Of a DNA stretch of 64,000 nucleotides, positions 1 to 11,426 are shown in pieces. Below the pieces are notes generated by a model, which did no database searches, was not told the origin of the DNA, and saw nothing but the letters and a program-made list of their open reading frames with translations. The stretch's first letter is position 1; every line of letters starts with the position of its first letter. Made by a program: the position numbers and the translations under genes. Source of the stretch: Coptis chinensis (taxonomy: Eukaryota > Streptophyta > Magnoliopsida > Ranunculales > Ranunculaceae); the NCBI GenBank assembly GCA_015680905.1, contig CM027381.1, positions 64,717,501 through 64,781,500 of the forward strand, read 5' to 3'.

Positions 1-479
1 GGAAGATAGTTAACCGAAAGTGCTAAGCGAAGCGAATGCAGATTTCGAAGAAGAAAACGAAGATTTAATCGAGCGACCGTAAGATAATTGACAGAGACAA
101 TTGATTAAGTAATTGTGTGAATGTAATACCATAGAGCTAAAACTTCTTTTGATGAAAAATAAATAAAAATAAAGTATGCGTTTGTTATTGAATGTCATTG
201 TGTTGTTAGATAACATACCTGTGGGAAACTGACAATGTTGTTGAATTATATAGATGACACGAAATAGAATGAAACGCTCCCAATGCTAAATTTAAGCTTG
301 CAAAATTAGATTGAGCTAAAAAATGCTCCAACGCAGAACCAAAACGAAGCGGGTAACCGTCATCGATGATGACAACGGGTAACGCCATCGGATGATGACA
401 TAGCGTGAGTAACCGACTAAGTAATTTTAAAATTGTTCAATTTAGATTGACTAAAATTAAAAGCGTAGTAATTTAAACG
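1..479. other. 3' untranslated region of the gypsy element, no gene
   Basis: No supported reading frame. The stretch is AT-rich, with scattered short repeats of the kind 'gtaacc...cgatgatgaca' near 350-410. It leads into the ordered tandem array that follows. It most likely belongs to the long non-coding 3' region of the gypsy element, whose 3' LTR would lie further left. Confidence 0.5.
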
Positions 480-1195
480 CCATATTTTTTCGAGCGATAA
501 TACGACTAAGCGGCGTAAAAGCGTTCAACTTAGACTCCATGAAATTAAACGTGGTAATTTCGTCAGATTTTGTCGTAGCAATAGTAACGACTAAGCGAGC
601 GTTAAAGCGTTCAACTTAGACTGACAAAATTAAACGCGGTAATTTCGTCAGATTTTGTGGTAGCGATAGTAAAGACTAAGCGAGCGTAAAAGCGTTCAAC
701 TTAGACCGATGAAATTAAACGGGTAATTTTTCGGATTTTATCGTAGCGATAGTAACGACTAAGCGAGGGTAAAAGCGTTCAACTTAGGACCCGATCTAAA
801 TTAAATGTGGTAATTTCATCAGATTTTGTCGTAGCGATAATAACGACTAAGCGAGCGTAAAAGCGTTCAACTTCAACTTTAGAAATTAAGCGTGAAATTT
901 AACGCGGCAATTTCACGATTTTATCGTAGCGATAGTAACGACTAAGCGAGCGTAAAAGCGTTCGACTTAGACTGACGAAATTAAACGTGGTAATTTCGCC
1001 AGATTTTGTTGTAGCGATAGTAACGACTAAGTGAGCGTAAAAGCGTTCAACTTAGATTGACGAAATTAAACATGGTAATTTCGCCATTTTTTGTTATAGC
1101 GCTAGTAACGACTAAGCGAGCGTAAAAGCGTTCAACTTAGACTGACGAAATTAAACGTGGTAATTTCGCCAGATTTTGTTGTAGCAATTATAAGG
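480..1195. repeat. Tandem repeat array, about 85-bp unit, about 8 copies
   Basis: The motif ctaagcgagcgtaaaagcg recurs at about 505, 590, 674, 758, 843, 939, 1024 and 1108. Each copy is followed by a block like 'gaaattaaacgtggtaattt' and a block like 'agattttgt.gtagcgatagt'. Spacing is mostly 83-88 bp, with one longer unit of about 96 bp. Copies differ by scattered substitutions and small indels. The array lies between the integrase end and the expected 3' LTR. Arrays in this place are common in Tat/Ogre-type elements. Confidence 0.85.
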
Positions 1196-1370
1196 TTCGC
1201 TAAAACCAAATTTATATCATTGGAACTGAAGTGAAAGAACTGCTTCTTTATTGATTACCGAGTCTTAAAAAATGCAAAGATAACAACGGAAAATACATGC
1301 CTGAACTTGAAACAAATTAAATATTGTATTATTTTATTTCTCCAAGATAACAGAAAAACACAACTAAAAT

Positions 1371-2578
1371 CTACTTATAGAACTTGCGCAGATGAAACGC
1401 ATTCCACGGCTTATCGAGAACATTCCCATCTAAATCTCGGAGAAAATAAGATCCTTTGGTGGCATGGTGATCTATGATGTATGGACTGTCCCAGATTTTC
1501 TCCAAATTTACGGAATCTATCAACCTCGTCTTTTCGTGAGTACCCATCCATCTTTTCTCAAACACTTTAAGTCGAACTTTCTTATCATATTTTCGTTTCA
1601 TATCAGCTTGATAACGAATTAACTGTTGAAGACCAACATCTCTTGTCTCATCTATCAAGGCTTTGGCTTGAGCAAGTGCTTGATCATTCGACTCCAATTC
1701 CACATTAGAAGTTCGTGTGGTTGGTGTCATCAACTCTGTAGGCAAGACCGCCTTCCATCGTAAAAGCAAGATTAAACGGAGAAAATCCAAATAATGCTTA
1801 GGTGTGGTTCGATAAGCCCACATAACCGCAGGAAGTTCCTTAACCCAATTTCCTTTGGCCTGTTGAAGTCGTCGCTTGAGCATTGCAAGAATGGATTTGT
1901 TAGTAGCTTCAGCTTGTCCATTAGCTTGAGGATGGTATGGTGCCGAGAAATTGTGATTAATCTTCAAGTCAGAACAAAATTATCGAATTTCTTCAAAGAT
2001 CAAATTGTTTGCCATTGTCGGAAGTCAATGATGTTGGAATACCGAAACGACAAACAATGTCTCGCCATAAGAATTTTTTAACATCTGAAGCATGGATCTG
2101 GGCTAAGGGCATAGCTTCAGCCCACTTGGTAAAATAATCGATTCGCGACGTAAGAAAACTAACACCGCCGGGGAGCTTTAAGAAGAGCACCGACGATGTC
2201 AAGACCCCACTTTGCAAACGGCCAAGGGCTCAAGATTGGATGAAGTTCCATTGCTGGAAGATTTCCCATGTTAACATATTTCTGACAAGGAACGCACTTC
2301 TCAGACAAACGCTTAGCATCCTTTTGCATGTACGGCCACCAGTATCCTTGTGTCATTGCTCTATGAGCGAGACTTCGCCCCCGGGAGTGGTTCCCACATA
2401 GGCCTGAATGAATTTCCGCCAGGACGAGCAAACCTTCAGCTCTGCTGAGACAACGAAGCATAGGGTTAAGACTTGTGCCTTTGCGATAAAGTTGCAACAG
2501 ACCGTTCGAAGTCGATATGAGACAATATTTCCAAGCATCGCGTTTGACACGATCACCCACTTTATGATCGGGAGGCAA
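1371..2578 (-). pseudogene. Integrase domain of the gypsy polyprotein (frameshifted)
   Basis: Three minus-strand frames together cover a retroviral-type integrase. The 2578-2159 part has the H-H-C-C zinc-binding region (HSGLCGNH, then CVPC) followed by WGLDIVG at the start of the catalytic core. The 2217-1993 part has IDYFTKWAEA and LTSDNGKQF, holding catalytic Asp residues. The 1967-1371 part has YHPQANGQAEATNK, carrying the catalytic Glu, then a C-terminal domain ending WNAFHLRKFYK, typical of the Tat and Athila groups. In an active element it would join element cDNA to the host chromosome. The frame changes near 2200 and 1980 make this copy inactive. Confidence 0.88.
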
Positions 2579-2655
2579 GATGTGATCATGTAAATATGTG
2601 ATATAAGGAAGACGCCAATCATCTTCGTCACAAGGTGTAAGTGGAAAACTTAGCT

Positions 2656-3824
2656 CTATATCAGGAACCTCTGGAGCATTGTCAGCTTCATGATCGTCGT
2701 CGGTATGGACCGAGACAATATCATTAATGGGATCATTGTGGTCATCGATAGCATAAGTTGTGGATCAAACGTTTTCTGCAATGATAGCTTGATTATCAAG
2801 ATCACGCTTTGGCGCCTCGAAATGCCGCGGGGAGATATCAAATTGGCATAACGTGATTCCTCGAAAAATGTCTTGATGAAAAACAACTCGAGTGATGTAC
2901 ATATCGGCGCACATCCTCGATGGACGGTCGATACTTTCGGTTCCTTTTGAAATTCAATGGTTATCCGGCGAGGCTTATCCGACTTAACGCCCACGGATAA
3001 ATAAGCAAGAGAATCCGCGATGTCGCGACGCCATGACGCTGGACGCCGCAATCTTGATAGAATCAAAATTTCGAAAGCAATCCGATGAATTAAGTCCACA
3101 TAAGCTGCCATTCTATCGTCACGAGCTGCATCATCCCGATCCACCAAAACTGGCTAGCGACTAACTTAGAATCTGTGAATAATTGTAGTTTAGTCGCCCC
3201 CAGTGAAGAAGCGACGCAAGCCGCGAAATGACAACCGTTCAGACTTCGGCCTCATTATTTGAAGCGGCAAAACCCAAACGACCGACTTCTCAATTTTTTT
3301 TCTCCATTCGGTTGCAAGATTACACACCCAATACCGAGAGACATACTTATTATCGCGAACCATCGGTGTAAACAATCCAACAATCGCCAGATACATCCGA
3401 TAAGTTTGGCAAATCATCGTCCCCGAGAGGTAATGGCGTGTTGTCGGCGACATTCTCTTCGCCTAGTAATGTCGTCGGACATAAGAATATCCTCAATTGG
3501 AAAATCAGCCATTAAGCCCGAAGCCAAAGCTTGTCCTTTCTCAGGTATGCGAGTTTCAAACACAATGCTATAAGCGCTAAGGTAACTTTCCCATTCTGCA
3601 AGGCGACTTGATTCCTGAGCATTACGAAAAAGCTTTCGCAGTGGATATTCCGTATAAACTTTGACGACTCGTCCCTGGAAATAAGGTTTAAGACGTCGGG
3701 CAACATGAACCAAAGGCAATGCAATTTTCTCCACTCGAGAATATCTTGTTTCAGCAGTTGTAAGAGTCTTGCTAACAAAGAATATAGGGGCGCCCATCGC
3801 CACCGCTGACAAATAAGGCGGCAC
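2656..3824 (-). pseudogene. RNase H and second (archaeal-type) RNase H regions of the gypsy element
   Basis: The 3824-3414 part matches an RT-linked RNase H tail: KIALPLVHVARRLKPYF, then a block with RLAEWESYLSAY and KGQALASGLMADF. A second RNase H-like module follows at about 3300-2656, with remnants of the conserved N-N-E-A-E stretch and then DDRMAAYVDLIHR and DIADSLAYLS. Two RNase H modules before the integrase are a known feature of Tat-lineage elements. Stops and frameshifts near 3190 and 3150 break the second module. Its role would be removal of RNA from the RNA/DNA hybrid during reverse transcription. No intact frame remains. Confidence 0.75.
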
Positions 3825-3933
3825 TTACGGCATGATCGGGGCGGCTAAATACTGAACCTATAGGCTGCCCGTTCTTTGGACTGGCAAGAACGGAGGTTGG
3901 ACTAAGTATGCTTTCAAATGGCGAAATGCAACT

Positions 3934-5010
3934 TCACAAATCCTCCGTCAAAATTGATCGTCTTTCAATGTTTGGAAAAAGGGCGGCATCGATCGAATAT
4001 CGAGAGATAAAGTGATTTAGGGCAGCCAAAGCGTCCGTCGTAAGTCGTTGAATTTCTTTCTTTGACGCCGGAGAAGGCATTTCAAGGACAAATTCGAATC
4101 TGATCCGATTTGCTTCAATTCCGCGTCTAGTCATCATGTATCCTAAGAATTTACCGATGATAAACCGAAGAACACTTAGCCGGATTCAAACGCATGTTGA
4201 CATTGGAGAGTCTGTCGAAAATAGCTTGCAAATCAGTAAGATGATCAGGTGCTTTTGTAGATTTGACAACCATGTCATCGATGTATGCTTCGACTGTCTT
4301 TCCAAGTAGGTCAGAAAAAATAGTGTTGACTAGCTTTTGATATGTGGCTCCAGCATTTTTCAGACCGAAAGGCATTACCGTAACGATGAAATGCCTTGGT
4401 CTCGTAATGAATCAAAGATGAACTCTTGGTCCTCAATGAATAACGGAATCGATGATAACGGAATAAGCATCCAAAAAAGACAAACGCTGAAAACCAGATG
4501 TTGCATCGACCATTTCAGATATACGAGGCAATGGATATGGATGAACCGGACAAGCCTTATTGAGATTTGTGAAATCGATACAAACACGTAATTTGCCGTT
4601 CTTTTTAGGCACTGCGACAACATTTGACATCCATGTTGGATAAGTCACAAGCCTTATAAAGTTAACAGACAAGAGACGGTCGATTTAGTCTTTCACTTTC
4701 ATCTTTCTATCGGGGCCATCCTTCGGGCTTTTGTCGAACCGGGTTTTGCATTAGGATCAATGTCGAAGTTTATGACAAGCCACCGAAGGATCTATACCAG
4801 GCATTTGCTCTATTCGCCAAGCAAACACATGATTATTCTTCCGCAATAACAAAATAAGCTCTTGTCTCTCCTCTTCTGGAAGTTCGGCTGAAATAAAAGT
4901 AGTCTCTTCAGGGAGTTGGCCAATTTGAACTTCTAAAAGTGGATCGACTGTCGGGGGTCCTTCAACATTTCTATTGGCATAGTAAACTGAAGGTCCCGGA
5001 TGCTGTAATT
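3934..5010 (-). pseudogene. Reverse transcriptase domain of the gypsy element (frameshifted)
   Basis: From the 5' side, the linker holds HVFAWRIEQMPGIDPS (near 4840-4780). The fingers and palm hold AVPKKNGKLRVCIDFTNLNKA (4672-4433). Then come MPFGLKNAGATYQ and the catalytic YIDDMVVKS (4375-4151), and the thumb/connection region has RRGIEANRIRFE and ALNHFISRYS (4137-3934). YIDD is the metal-binding active-site motif, and the order is canonical for Ty3/gypsy RT. At least three frame changes, near 4700, 4400 and 4140, break the frame. Confidence 0.9.
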
Positions 5011-5011
5011 G

Positions 5012-5572
5012 CTATTTGACGGCATTGGAACTCAGAATAGTTCGTCCAACAACTTCAGACTTCTTATAATCATCAAGAACATTGTCGTGGCAAATTAGAG
5101 ATGCCAGTTGATCGCTGCGCACCTTACATACTTTTTTATTGAATGGGAACTTGATGGCTTGATGATATGTTGAGACGACAGCTTCCATATAATGAATCCA
5201 ATCTCTACCAAGGATGACATTGTAAGGGGATTTACAATCCATCAATAAGAAATCAATATTGACTTCCTTCTGCATAAGAGTGACCGGGAGAGACACCTTT
5301 CCAACGCAATGAGTAGCGGTACCATCAAAACCAACGATAGGCGCATTTTCAGGGGTGACCAAGTTATCAATAAAAGGAATACTGCGATAACACCCAGAAA
5401 ACATGACGCTAGCTGAACTACCAGTGTCAATCATTATACGTTGTACACGCATACAACTGATATACGCAGTTATCACGACAGCATCATAATGAGGAACATG
5501 CACGCCCATTAGATCTTGGTCAGTGAAACATAATGGTTCATCTTCAATAGTCTCCGTGCGAAAACCTTCCAC
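5012..5572 (-). pseudogene. Retropepsin-type aspartic protease domain
   Basis: This 186-residue open stretch carries the active-site motif IMIDTGSSASVMF and, about 70 residues later, YNVILGRDWIHYM, the second conserved block of plant gypsy proteases. In an active element it would cleave the Gag-Pol precursor. It lies between gag (5586-7083) and RT, with a stop between gag and protease near 5580. The domain itself looks intact, but it has no continuous link to RT, so I treat it as part of a broken polyprotein. Domain identity is clear from the DTGSS motif and its position. Confidence 0.85.
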
Positions 5573-5585
5573 GAAATTGATCCCG

Positions 5586-7597
5586 TTAACCGTTACAAAT
5601 TAGACATATTTTGACTTTAGAACGACGAAAGCGGTTTTCCCACCGAGTATTGGACAATGAATCAATGATGGCATGTCCAACCTTAATGACATTGTGATCA
5701 GTGATAGTTAAAGCTTGAGTTGTTACTTTCTTCTGCACATATTGATCAAGTTTCCCATTCTGCACAAGCTTTTCAATTCTTCCCCGCAAAGATCGACAAT
5801 TCTCCGTCTCATGACCATAATCATTATGAAATTTGCACCATAACGATTTATCGCGAGTTGATTTAGTGTCGTCGCGCAAGGGAAACGGCGGAGTGAGCAG
5901 ACTCTTATCCTTGATTTTGTCGTAAACTACCGCATATTTGGTATTAAGCGGAGTTAATTCAAAATCAGTAAAAGGCTTTCCAGTCCTGCTCGTGGAGTCT
6001 TCTTTCTTATACGGAGGCTTCTGATTGGGTTGCTGTTGATCAAAAGTCGGATTCTTCTGTTTATTTCGCTGATCATTGAAATCCTTTCCTTTATTATCTT
6101 TGTCACGAGAAGTTCGAGCAGCCGTGTCGTCTTCAACATTGATAAATTGTTGAACTCGCTGGTATAACGCACGTCGGGAAGATGGAATATCCCGAACAAG
6201 AGAGTTGTATAACCCATCTTTATCAAACAAGATAGCTTCTTTAAAAGCGTAAACCACCATTAGATCGGATTGCTCAGAAATCTCAGCTGCAGCTTGGCGG
6301 AAACGTGCGATAAAACTACGGAGAGTTTCCTCACGTTGTTGCTTGATGTTGAAAAGAACTCGGACTCCATTTGGACGTTTGAGATTATAATGAAAACGTC
6401 TTGAAAATTTTTCGGTTAAGTCCTTGAATCGATGAATAGAGCGCGGAGGTAATTCGCTAAACCATACCAACGCTTCCCCTTTTAATGTAGAAGGGAAAAG
6501 TTTGCACTTTAAAGCATCATCACCTCCCGATAAAACCAGTTTGTTTGTGAAATTAATCACATGAAGCATAGGGCAACCCTCGACATCATCATATTGATCA
6601 AACTCTGGTTGTTTGAAGTCTTTGTTATGAGTAGCCCTTTGGACGGCGAGAGAAAATTTGTCCAAAATACCATCTTCAACTGCCAGATTTTCTAGTGTCG
6701 ATTCAAAAGGATCGCTGTCCAGAAGAGCTTTTTTAATCATTTCTTTGACACGTTGAGGAGTCATTAGATCCGTATCTGTTGGATTGTGATCATAGTCACA
6801 ATGACGCCTATGGGAGCGAACAGAACGAAGAAAACGGCGAAGATTCATCGTTTCCGTGTCGAGATGATTGTGGATGGTATGCGTTGGGCTTTCGAGACGA
6901 TAATGTTCGAATGATAAGAACCTCGTTCTGAAGTGTTTCACCATACCGATGGTTCCGATCATGAGTCGCGATCATTATTACTCGTTCACCACTCGAATTC
7001 CTGACTTGCCGATAATTTGTAGGATCGTGGGGTGCGGTCGGACGATTATTAGCGATTACCTTGCCTACCGAGAACGTGACCAAGTGGGTGGAGATTTCTA
7101 CGGAGGTCGGGAAATTAAATTAAGCCCATTACTCTTAACTCGTTGATGGCTGTTACGAATATTGTGAATCTCATCCTCACCACTTAAACGATCCCACACA
7201 CTATTATGTCGTTGGCGTGTGTGGCGTTGTGGTGTGACGGATACAACATCATCTACGAGTGGAGAGCGTCGTTTAAGATGACGCTGTAGTAATTATTCTG
7301 TTTTGCGCGGACGATCTTTAACTTTTGAAGAAGTGCTTCTCGAGACATATGACTTACATTATCCGCGATCGATCTTGGAGAATCGTCGGAAGCAATAACC
7401 TCACGCTGAATAATTTGGCGCATTGGTGGAACGACAGTATTTGAAGGTATTATGCTGTCAGCGCCAAATTGTCCTTGACCATCATGTTCGTGATGATCGT
7501 CAGTAATCACATCGGGACCTTGAGCTCTTCGAGTATGCATCATAACTTTCGTAGAACGTGATCGAGGGTGTAGTATAAGAACCGCAGACGGCGCCAA
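5586..7597 (-). pseudogene. Gag region of the gypsy element (two pieces)
   Basis: The main piece (6962-5586) carries a retrotransposon Gag domain: LFPSTLKGEALVWFSELPP, then FSRRFHYN and an arginine-rich stretch ending ETLRSFIARFRQAA. Near its end is a knuckle-like CKFHNDYGHETENC followed by LRGRIEKLVQNGKL, characteristic of Tat-group Gag. An N-terminal piece (7597-7253) begins just inside the primer binding site and encodes a basic/acidic region without a known domain. A frame break between 7253 and 7083 separates the two. Gag would form the virus-like particle that houses reverse transcription. The zinc knuckle is the degenerate C-H-H-C kind. Confidence 0.85.
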
Positions 7598-7598
7598 T
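7582..7598 (-). promoter_or_regulatory. Primer binding site of the gypsy element
   Basis: Read on the minus strand, TTGGCGCCGTCTGCGG begins a few bases inside the 5' LTR end. TGGCGCCG-type primer binding sites directly after the LTR are usual in plant gypsy elements. A host tRNA 3' end would anneal here to start minus-strand DNA synthesis. I have not matched it to a particular tRNA. Confidence 0.75.
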
Positions 7599-7600
7599 TA

Positions 7601-8059
7601 TGTTTCGACCAGATATGATCAAAACATCAAGTGTTGATAAAAGAGACGAAGAACGTAGAAAAGTAATTAGAAAAATAATGGTGATCGGGGAATGATGAGA
7701 TCACCTTTGCGGTTGCCTACGCACGCACCCAAATTATCAGTGGGATCAAGTCTCAAGAACATAGTTCTGAATGAAAAATAGTTTGGTATTTATATAGGTA
7801 GAGTAGAGAGTTCTTGTAGCTCAAGTAATCTTGTAGCTTGAGTAATTGTGATATACTATAACTTTCAACTGATAATTATCTCTTTGATAAGAAACAAATC
7901 TGGACATAAATCAACGTACATTAGTGGCAAGCCATGTGAGTTAATGGGCCTGTACATTGATCCATGATATTGCGAATTGGGCTTTAGCCCTGTCGATTAA
8001 ACGAATAAAGTGGAGACTCCTACCAATGGACGTTTGCCACGTAGGTGGGGGTCGAAACA
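7601..8059 (-). repeat. 5' LTR of the gypsy element (459 bp)
   Basis: The boundaries are set by a perfect 10-bp inverted repeat: TGTTTCGACC at 7601-7610 and GGTCGAAACA at 8050-8059. It starts with TG and ends with CA on either strand. The primer binding site touches its inner end, and LARD sequence follows its outer end. A minus-strand TATA box lies inside. The candidate target duplication is AGTAC at 8060. Confidence 0.88.
7787..7797 (-). promoter_or_regulatory. TATA box of the gypsy LTR promoter
   Basis: On the minus strand the sequence reads CTATATAAATACC. It lies about 190 bp from the inner LTR end, where the U3/R promoter of an LTR retrotransposon is expected. No other element of the promoter can be assigned from sequence alone. 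Confidence 0.6.
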
Positions 8060-9730
8060 AGTACCTTAACTGGAAAACTCTCACAAGGCTAAAACTCGTC
8101 CACTAGGGAATTCGTAGTGGTTTAAGGCCTTGTTGTATATGGTCAATGCAATCGCACTCGGCGAAACGAGATTAGTTAGAACTCCATTTTTGGTCACTTA
8201 TTCTAATTTCTCATATTTGCTTGAGGACAACCAAAATGCTATTTGGGGATGGTTTGATAAGAGTCCAAAACTATAGTTTTAACCCCTTTAACAATATCAC
8301 TTTTGACCAATTATGTGATTAATAAGTAAGAGTTAGTACTGTTATCGTGTTCTAATGTATTTCAGGCATTGGAGTCAAATATGTGTAGAAATGCGCCCCT
8401 TTTGCGAGATAAAGAAGTAAGGGTTGGTTGCTAAGAAGTTCTATGATAAAAGGCCAAGATTCAAGGAAAAAAAGCCTTTTTAAAAACCCGGTCAAAGCTG
8501 AAAAGTCAAAGTCAACGCGGGCAGAAACAACACATAAAAGTCAGCAGAACTTCCAAAGGCCATATCTTTGGACTCAGACCTCGGAATTGGGCCTACCTTA
8601 TGTCAAAACAACCGGCTTGGAAAGATCTTTCCAATGGTCCCAGCCTTAACCCAATCAAAGGAGCAAAAGTGGATGAAACGGCTGTTGAGGTCAAATCTAA
8701 CTGAAAAAACCTTGTGGACTGAAATACTGAGGTTTTGGGCTCGATTTTCTGGCCCAAAACATGGCTCCTCAGCCCATGCACGAATTTGTGGATCTTGTCT
8801 CTTCTATATCAAGAGACAAAAGCTTAGCTCTTAGGTTACTTAGTTTGACTTCATGAAAATTAGTTTAAGAACAAGAAGTACTTAGTTTTTACTTAGTCAA
8901 TTAGTTTTAGTTAGTTTTTAATTAGTGAATTATTAAAATACTTAGTTTTAATTCATTAACTTAGTTTTTATAGACTAATCTAGTTAGTTGTCAATTTTAT
9001 TAGTTGTTAGAACAAGTTTTGAATTTTAGAATAAAATACTTAATTTATATTTCAATCTTCAAATTTGAATTCAAGTTATTTTAATCAAGTTTAGTTTAAT
9101 TTAATTATGTCTTATTATTATTGTTAATTGTTAATAAACCCAATGAAACTAGGCTAAAAACTCCATTAGAGGAGTTTTATGAAGTCTATGTGAGGGTTAT
9201 GATTGTTCTTATTTAGTTTTCTTATTGTCTTATGTGCTTCAAGTTCATGTTTTATAGTTGTCTAGAGATAGAGATTATAGAAGTTGAACTAGAGAAAGGA
9301 AACTCCACAAAGAGATTTGTGGATGAGAATTTCTCTTATGCTAATCATATCTTAGTACAGAGATTGCTAGGATTGGTTAGGGATCAATAATAAATTGTGG
9401 CTTTTGTTGTTTTACCTTGTGTAGATTAATAAAGGTTAAGATTAATTAAAACATAAGAAACTAGTTAGAATAATCATAGCTTCACATAGATGGATTAATC
9501 CTTCCTCTATGTTCTTCCAATTCATTAAATTCACTTTTTAATTACTTAGTTTAAATTAGTTTAATTTATAATTAGTTTATTATATTGTTAGTTTAAATAA
9601 TTTATAATTAGTTTTAGTTTAAATAAATCACAACACTACTCTCATTGTTCTCACTATTGTTTCCTTGTTTTTGATTAATTGAATTCGTTTAGTCTTGATA
9701 GATTAAGAGTTGAACGAATCTTGACTCTCT
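8060..9730 (+). mobile_element. LARD copy A: internal 3' end plus one LTR (LTR at 8255-9730)
   Basis: This segment is homologous, in inverted orientation, to the three LTR units at 41562-49301. 8060-8254 matches the end of the internal region and finishes with a polypurine tract, ATTTGGGGATGGTT. The LTR then begins TGATAAGAGTCC (8255). It stops at 9730 within 'gactctct', about 45 bp short of the family's usual LTR end; there it joins CACTA coding sequence at an inversion breakpoint. The gypsy element inserted in its internal region. No coding capacity is seen. The short ORF at 8428-8649 recurs only because the LTR is repeated. Confidence 0.85.
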
Positions 9731-9733
9731 CAC

Positions 9734-11426
9734 TGACTTCTTCTTCCAACATTTCTTAACAACTTCGTCGACTCCATCATCAACATGTTTTGACCTTGGT
9801 GTGGTTGACCTCTTTGCTTGTCCTCCTACACCTTGTCACTTCCTTTTACCCACTCGCTTTATTGATTTTCCTCCTGTGACCTTTTTCCCCCCTTTTGGCG
9901 TTACTGATTTGCTTAAACCTGTGTTCTTCACTTTTTTCCCCCAAGAGACTTTGATCACGCTAACCTTTGCTTTTACTTTATCACCATCCAACACTTTTGG
10001 CTATAACTCAAACTCTTGCTTGCCATAAAACGCCTTCCTTTGTTTTCTAAATTGGTGGTTCTTTGGGAGGAATCTTCTGGTGGCCATGTATACATTTTTA
10101 CAAGAATGCTTTAATCTAAATGAACGTGTCTTTTCACCACATACAGGACAAGCATAATACCCTTTAACACAACAACCAGATAGATTACCAAACGCGGGGA
10201 AATCATTTATTGTCCATAATAACACGGATCTCAATGTGAAGGTTTCTTGTCGGTAAGCATCATAAACATCAACCCCAGTATTCCATAGAACTTTTAAGTC
10301 ATCAATCAAAGGCTGCAAGTACACATCTATATCATTTCCTGGTTGTCGTGGACCTGATATTAACATAGTTAACATCATGAACTTTCTTTTCACGCACAAC
10401 CAAGGTGGAAGGTTGTAAGTGATCAACATAACAGGCCAACAATTGTACTGACTGCTCATAGAACCATGTGGGTTGAATCCATCTGTAGAAAGGGCTAGAC
10501 GAAGATTCCTTGAATCTGCTGCAAACTCAAGCCATATAGCATCTACAGACTTCCATGCCAGGGAATCTGCTGGGTAACGAAGTTTGTCATCAACTTCTCT
10601 TTCATTAGCATGCCATGTCAAATCCTCAGCAGTTTTTATAGACTGGAACATCTTTCTGAACCTCGGGATGGGTGGAAAGTACCACATAACTTTTGCGGGC
10701 ACACCTTTGCTTGTCACAGTCATATTCTTATTCTCCTTAAACCTTGACACTCCATAAGTAGGACACGTAGTGCGATCCTTATTAGCATCACCTCTATATA
10801 GTATGCAATCGTTAGGACATGCATGTATCTTTTCATACTTCATTCCATAAACGGACAACATCTTCTTCACCTTCCCCATTGAAGATGGTAGTAAATTACC
10901 TTCAGGAAGCCCGTCTCTAAACAATCTCAATAACTCAGAAAAAGACTTGTCAGACCACCCACCCTTTGGCTTTTAGATTGTACAATTTCACAACCATTGA
11001 TAACTTGGTATACTTGGAACACCCTTCATATAATGGTTCCTCAGCATCTTTAAGCAGTTTTCCAAACTCTCCAGGATCCCTTGGATATTGTTCAAGTCCA
11101 ACTTGTAGCAATTTTTTTGTGCTCACTACATTGTCTAGAGTTTCCATCCCGTGAAGGAAGGCATCCTGTCTATCAAAACAAGGAGCTGCACTAAGAATTT
11201 GCTCCCCATGAAATACCCATCTCGTGTATTGCTTATCAATACCGTGATGGAAAAGGTGATTTCTAACCACCTTTTGACTTAACTCACACAGATTGACACA
11301 GTGCTCACATGGACATCTCATACAAGTCTCCTGATTCTTTGTGTGGTTTGCAAATAAAAGAAAATTTGCAACCCCTTGAATATATTCATCTAACAACCTA
11401 TCCTTGGACATCCACGATTTGTCCAT
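9734..11426 (-). pseudogene. CACTA TNP2 transposase, N-terminal part
   Basis: The protein starts MDKSWMSKDRLLDEY at 11426 and carries the plant transposase-associated domain (CMRCPCEHCVN; then HLFHHGIDKQYTRWVFHGE). After a frameshift near 10950 comes the tnp2 domain: CPNDCILYRGD, STDGFNPHGSMSSQYNCWPV, ISGPRQPGNDIDVYLQPLID, CPVCGEKTRSF. In-frame stops follow at about 9997 and near 9850. The frame can be traced to a lysine-rich block (KKCWKKKSV) at about 9734, where it stops abruptly against LARD sequence. The missing continuation is on the plus strand at 14815. TNP2 would bind the terminal repeats and catalyse excision and insertion. Confidence 0.9.

Larger units (their letters stand above)
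1..8059 (-). mobile_element. Ty3/gypsy LTR retrotransposon, Tat lineage, decayed; 3' LTR outside window
   Basis: On the minus strand the order is 5' LTR (7601-8059), primer binding site, gag, protease, reverse transcriptase, RNase H, a second RNase H-like domain, integrase, and a long 3' region with tandem repeats. Protease-RT-RNaseH-integrase order is the Ty3/gypsy order. The extra archaeal-type RNase H and the degenerate Gag zinc knuckle are known marks of the Tat/Ogre group. The right LTR end is followed by AGTAC (8060-8064), the likely 5-bp target duplication; its partner lies left of position 1. Coding domains are scattered over three frames, so the copy cannot make a full polyprotein. 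The element sits inside a LARD copy, because LARD sequence resumes directly at 8060. Confidence 0.9.

Noticed and set aside
480-1195. Regularly spaced repeats that could suggest a CRISPR array
   Set aside because: Units are about 85 bp, degenerate and directly tandem without unique spacers, and the DNA is plant nuclear.
8428-8649. ORF with MLRSSMIKGQDSR, repeated at 42661-42852, 45815-45997 and 48901-49128
   Set aside because: It recurs only because it lies in the LARD LTR copies. Lengths and ends vary, and there is no known domain, so it is not evidence of a conserved gene.
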